The translations under genes and the position numbers were made by a program. From an uncultured Lachnospiraceae bacterium (GTDB taxonomy: Bacteria > Bacillota > Clostridia > Lachnospirales > Lachnospiraceae), in NCBI GenBank assembly GCA_910589195.1, contig CAJUTC010000009.1:28011-92010 (forward strand): a stretch of DNA of 64,000 nucleotides, read 5' to 3'. Each line of letters begins with the position of its first letter. Position 1 is the stretch's first letter. The notes under the pieces were generated by a model, which saw only the letters and a list, made by a program, of their open reading frames with translations, did no database searches and was not told the origin of the DNA. Positions 61,601 to 64,000 of this stretch are shown here, piece by piece.

Positions 61601-63403
61601 TTAGACCTCCAATTCTTTATCATAATAGTCCGGAATGATATTGATTGTAATGTTCCTGTCTTTCAAAATCTGTGCCTGCTGTGCGTCCATTAAAATATCA
61701 TGTCCTAAGTATAGCTTATGGTATTTGGTATGTTCATCAATATGTTCCATAAATTCGTCAAATTCTTCTTCAGTAAGTATAATAAGGACTTCCGGATTTC
61801 CCTTAATATGAATACCATTTTCAAGCTCCACCAATTCACGGACATAGTTTAACAATTCATCTGCGTATTCATAATACAGGCGGTCTGAAACAGGCACATA
61901 GACCACTTTATAATATTTCAGGCTTGCCCCATAGCTTTCCTTGTGAATAACCCGCTTAAGACGCTCATACGTGACATTTCTGCAAATATTGTTTTCGTTA
62001 TTGGTGCAGAGGATAAATCTGCGGTTACTGTTAAGATTGGCCTTGTTATAATTCATAACCGCATGTCCTGTTGAGCCAGAACCTGCAAAAAAATCTAGGA
62101 CTATACTATCATTATTTGAAGCAATTTGAAGAATGCGCTCAAGTAATCGTATCGGTTTTGGCGTATCAAATGGAATATTTCCCTCGAATATCGATTTTAA
62201 TTCCTTTTTTGCTTCGTCTGTATGTCCCACCTCATCATACATCCAATAATTCGTGGTAATTCGTCCGCCTACTGAATCGGCATATACTTTTCGACGAATT
62301 CCGCCTTTACCGCCACTTGTGAAATAAAACCGCGGCCAGGGGCCGTTATCAAAAACTTTTTTGGCTATAGGATACGATTGTTCAAAGGGTTTTTCCAAAA
62401 CAATCGCCTTTACGTTTTTTCTCACTTCCTCCACAGGAACTCCGCATATTTCCGCCCTTTTTTCATCGTCGTGTAAATCTTCCAGTTTGTATCCACACCA
62501 GCCATTCATATATTCCAGCATCTGTTCCTGGCTGTATCGCCAGTGCGCGGTATGATTGGGATAAAGCATTTTACCAGTTAATGGATGCTGTATCCCATAA
62601 ACCATTCCTTGATGGGTTTTCGCGTCTGACGCAATGGGAGAGCCACTCATCCAGGCACAGCGATCACCATCAGGATTTTTATAAGAAGCATTCATTTTGG
62701 CTGTTCTAGGCAACTTGTTTGGCTGCCAATTTTCCTGTTTACTATACACTAAAATATGTTCTACTTCTAAAGGAATCCCTTTGGAGTCATTACGAATTGA
62801 ATAAGTCCGCTGCCATGAAATATTTGCCGCAAAACAATTCTCGCCAAAAATCGAATCACAAAGAAGTTTTAATCCAGCTTCTTCTTTATCATCAATTGAT
62901 ATAAAAATTGCACCATTTTTTGAAAGTAACCTTTTAGCAATCAATAAGCGTTCCGACATAAAAGACAGCCATTTGGAATGGGAAAATAAGTCGGTTTTAT
63001 CCACAAACGCATCGTCGTAAATGAAATCCTTGTTTCCTGTGTTATATGGCGGATCGATATAAATCAGATCAATTTTGCCCTTATGCGTTTTCTCTAAAAT
63101 CGTTAACGAGGCAAGATTATCCCCCTCCATAAGAAAATTCATCTGCCCGCCATTCGAGATAAACAGATCTTTCTCCTCGTTCAAAACAGGAGTATGGGTT
63201 TCAAGCATCTTATCAATCTCTTCACAATGTTCTTCGAATACAAGGCCATACTTTTTGCCGTTTACATCCTTTTCCAGTTCAGCCAGATAAGTAAGCAGAT
63301 TACCTGTGTTTTCATCCTGCGGGGCAGAAGAGATAAAATGGCGGATTGCCCCAATTTTCGCAATCAGTTCATCACGCTTTTGTTTCGATACATTTGTACT
63401 CAT
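61601..63403 (-). CDS. mod: type III restriction-modification system, Mod methyltransferase
   Basis: A 600-residue DNA methyltransferase of the beta class. The catalytic motif IYIDPPYNTG (DPPY at 117-120) comes before the SAM-binding DFFAGSGSTGHAV. The DPPY motif gives N6-adenine methylation in type III enzymes. The middle region (about 190-400) is the target-recognition part. AAGGA precedes the start. Res is coded directly downstream, its ribosome site lying inside the last mod codons. Confidence 0.92.
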   Translation of the reverse strand: MSTNVSKQKRDELIAKIGAIRHFISSAPQDENTGNLLTYLAELEKDVNGKKYGLVFEEHCEEIDKMLETHTPVLNEEKDLFISNGGQMNFLMEGDNLASLTILEKTHKGKIDLIYIDPPYNTGNKDFIYDDAFVDKTDLFSHSKWLSFMSERLLIAKRLLSKNGAIFISIDDKEEAGLKLLCDSIFGENCFAANISWQRTYSIRNDSKGIPLEVEHILVYSKQENWQPNKLPRTAKMNASYKNPDGDRCAWMSGSPIASDAKTHQGMVYGIQHPLTGKMLYPNHTAHWRYSQEQMLEYMNGWCGYKLEDLHDDEKRAEICGVPVEEVRKNVKAIVLEKPFEQSYPIAKKVFDNGPWPRFYFTSGGKGGIRRKVYADSVGGRITTNYWMYDEVGHTDEAKKELKSIFEGNIPFDTPKPIRLLERILQIASNNDSIVLDFFAGSGSTGHAVMNYNKANLNSNRRFILCTNNENNICRNVTYERLKRVIHKESYGASLKYYKVVYVPVSDRLYYEYADELLNYVRELVELENGIHIKGNPEVLIILTEEEFDEFMEHIDEHTKYHKLYLGHDILMDAQQAQILKDRNITINIIPDYYDKELEV

Positions 63404-63927
63404 TTCTCATCCTTCGCTTTCTTTCGCATTAACAAAAGGCATTTTGACACCAGCATCTTTTTATTATAATAGCACAATCATCCCCTTATTTCTATCCAGT
63501 TCCTGATTTTTATTTGATTCTCTTTTATCCAATGCCTTAAAAAGAATCCTGCCTAAAGGTCTGTTTGTTCCATTAGACGGACAATCGGGATCAGCCAGTT
63601 TCCAGTTATCCGCCGCAAGACCAGTAAATGCGTCAGGCTCAACATTATCCGGTCTGAAATTCTGTTGACTTCCCTTTTGTTTCCGTTTATAATAATGCTG
63701 TTTCGCGCGCGCATACCCTCCAAGACAGGAGTTAAATGAGTTCTTTTCTGGGCATCAGCGGCGGCTGGGACGGTATGCTGGGCCATAAGCTAAATCTGTT
63801 CCGGAGCAAGTTCAGTTGATTGAATTAGATGGAATTCCTATGGAAAGCTGAGCCTCCCCTACACTATTGCACCGTGAAACAACATTAGGGTAATCGTTTC
63901 CTGCTTATGGATCAAAGGAGTTCTGCC
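63404..63927. other. intergenic region with coding remnants
   Basis: A possible extended -10 element for mod (TGCTATTAT on the minus strand, near 63466-63474) is present, with no clear -35. A 97-codon open frame without a start codon runs on the minus strand at 63464-63754. A plus-strand frame ending EQVQLIELDGIPMES stops near 63851. These look like broken genes; no intact gene is supported. Confidence 0.4.
63464..63754 (-). pseudogene. start-less open frame (possible gene remnant)
   Basis: The frame between TGA and TAA reads, in part, SQQNFRPDNVEPDAFTGLAA and NWKLADPDCPSNGTNRPLGR. Its composition looks coding, but it has no ATG and overlaps the region that should hold the mod promoter. Family not recognised. 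Confidence 0.25.
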
Positions 63928-64000
63928 ATGAACAATATTACTATTATGATAAAACCTGCATCTTCGTTATGCAATTTACGTTGTAAATACTGTTTTTATA
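63928..64000 (+). CDS. anaerobic sulfatase-maturase-like radical SAM protein, N-terminal part
   Basis: Only 24 codons are inside the window: MNNITIMIKPASSLCNLRCK and YCFY. The CNLRCKYC motif is the radical SAM triad, and the preceding KPASS segment is typical of anaerobic sulfatase-maturating enzymes (anSME). AAAGGAG lies 7 bases before the ATG. The substrate protein cannot be seen here, so the sulfatase role is inferred from the N-terminus. Confidence 0.7.
   Translation, partial: MNNITIMIKPASSLCNLRCKYCFY

Noticed and set aside
63553..63786. 77-codon minus-strand open frame near the right end
   Set aside because: No ribosome site; the alternative frame at 63464-63754 is equally open, so neither is convincing as a gene.
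1..64000. CRISPR array, tRNA, rRNA or intact insertion sequence
   Set aside because: No regularly spaced repeats, no tRNA- or rRNA-like segments and no transposase gene were seen by eye.

Overview
The window looks like chromosome of an obligately anaerobic, gut-type Clostridium relative (Lachnospiraceae-like). Pointers are the glycyl-radical pyruvate formate-lyase pair, the [FeFe]-hydrogenase maturase HydE, the start of an anaerobic sulfatase-maturase-like radical SAM protein, strong GGAGG ribosome binding sites, and several LacI-controlled sugar operons. No rRNA, tRNA, CRISPR array or intact insertion sequence was seen. The taxon is inferred from gene content only.

Layout. 1-8.9 kb: the end of a nucleobase permease, a SIMPL-domain lipoprotein and an oligopeptide ABC transporter operon (oppB-C-D-F-A). 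9-12.6 kb: pflB-pflA with a near-consensus promoter. 12.7-19.9 kb: one long minus-strand operon joining two uncharacterised membrane proteins, the c-di-AMP cyclase cdaA, its partner cdaR, ptsH, ptsI and a Wzy-like membrane protein. 20-23.6 kb: a MacAB-like efflux set. 23.7-29.3 kb: a yiaK/yiaL sugar-acid module whose TRAP transporter survives only as the C-terminal third of dctM, with its LacI-type regulator, a DUF2156 protein and a Gfo/Idh oxidoreductase; four copies of one operator-like palindrome link them. 29.4-31.3 kb: a flavin reductase behind a structured leader, and a PhnP-like hydrolase. 31.4-34.5 kb: a sucrose-type PTS permease and LacI regulator with three identical GAATACGTATTC operators. 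34.6-41.6 kb: an AraC regulator, a LacI regulator, a GH32 fructosidase and a sugar ABC importer. 41.6-45.7 kb: an orphan membrane-anchored protein behind a perfect 16-bp palindrome, a ferredoxin-type aldo/keto reductase with a MerR-type promoter, and a flotillin. 45.7-46.9 kb: an intergenic region with relics of small hydrophobic toxin-like peptides. 46.9-58.5 kb: a minus-strand block with an ATP-grasp/two-esterase cassette, HydE, a PHP phosphoesterase, an MBL hydrolase, LarE, and a 1186-residue fusion of a four-cluster ferredoxin domain, a TorD-like chaperone and a molybdopterin oxidoreductase. 58.7-64 kb: a Cu/Zn-SOD-like protein, a type III restriction-modification system and the start of a radical SAM maturase.

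The most unusual item is the fused ferredoxin-chaperone-molybdoenzyme. It combines in one cytoplasmic polypeptide three functions that are separate proteins in DMSO/TMAO reductase systems. It follows an unrecognised 417-residue protein with only four bases between stop and start, and a three-cysteine LarE-type sulfur transferase comes after it. Two structured 5' leaders (before the flavin reductase and before the 243-residue protein) and the toxin-peptide relics are the main non-coding points of interest. All functions are read from sequence motifs; no database search was run.
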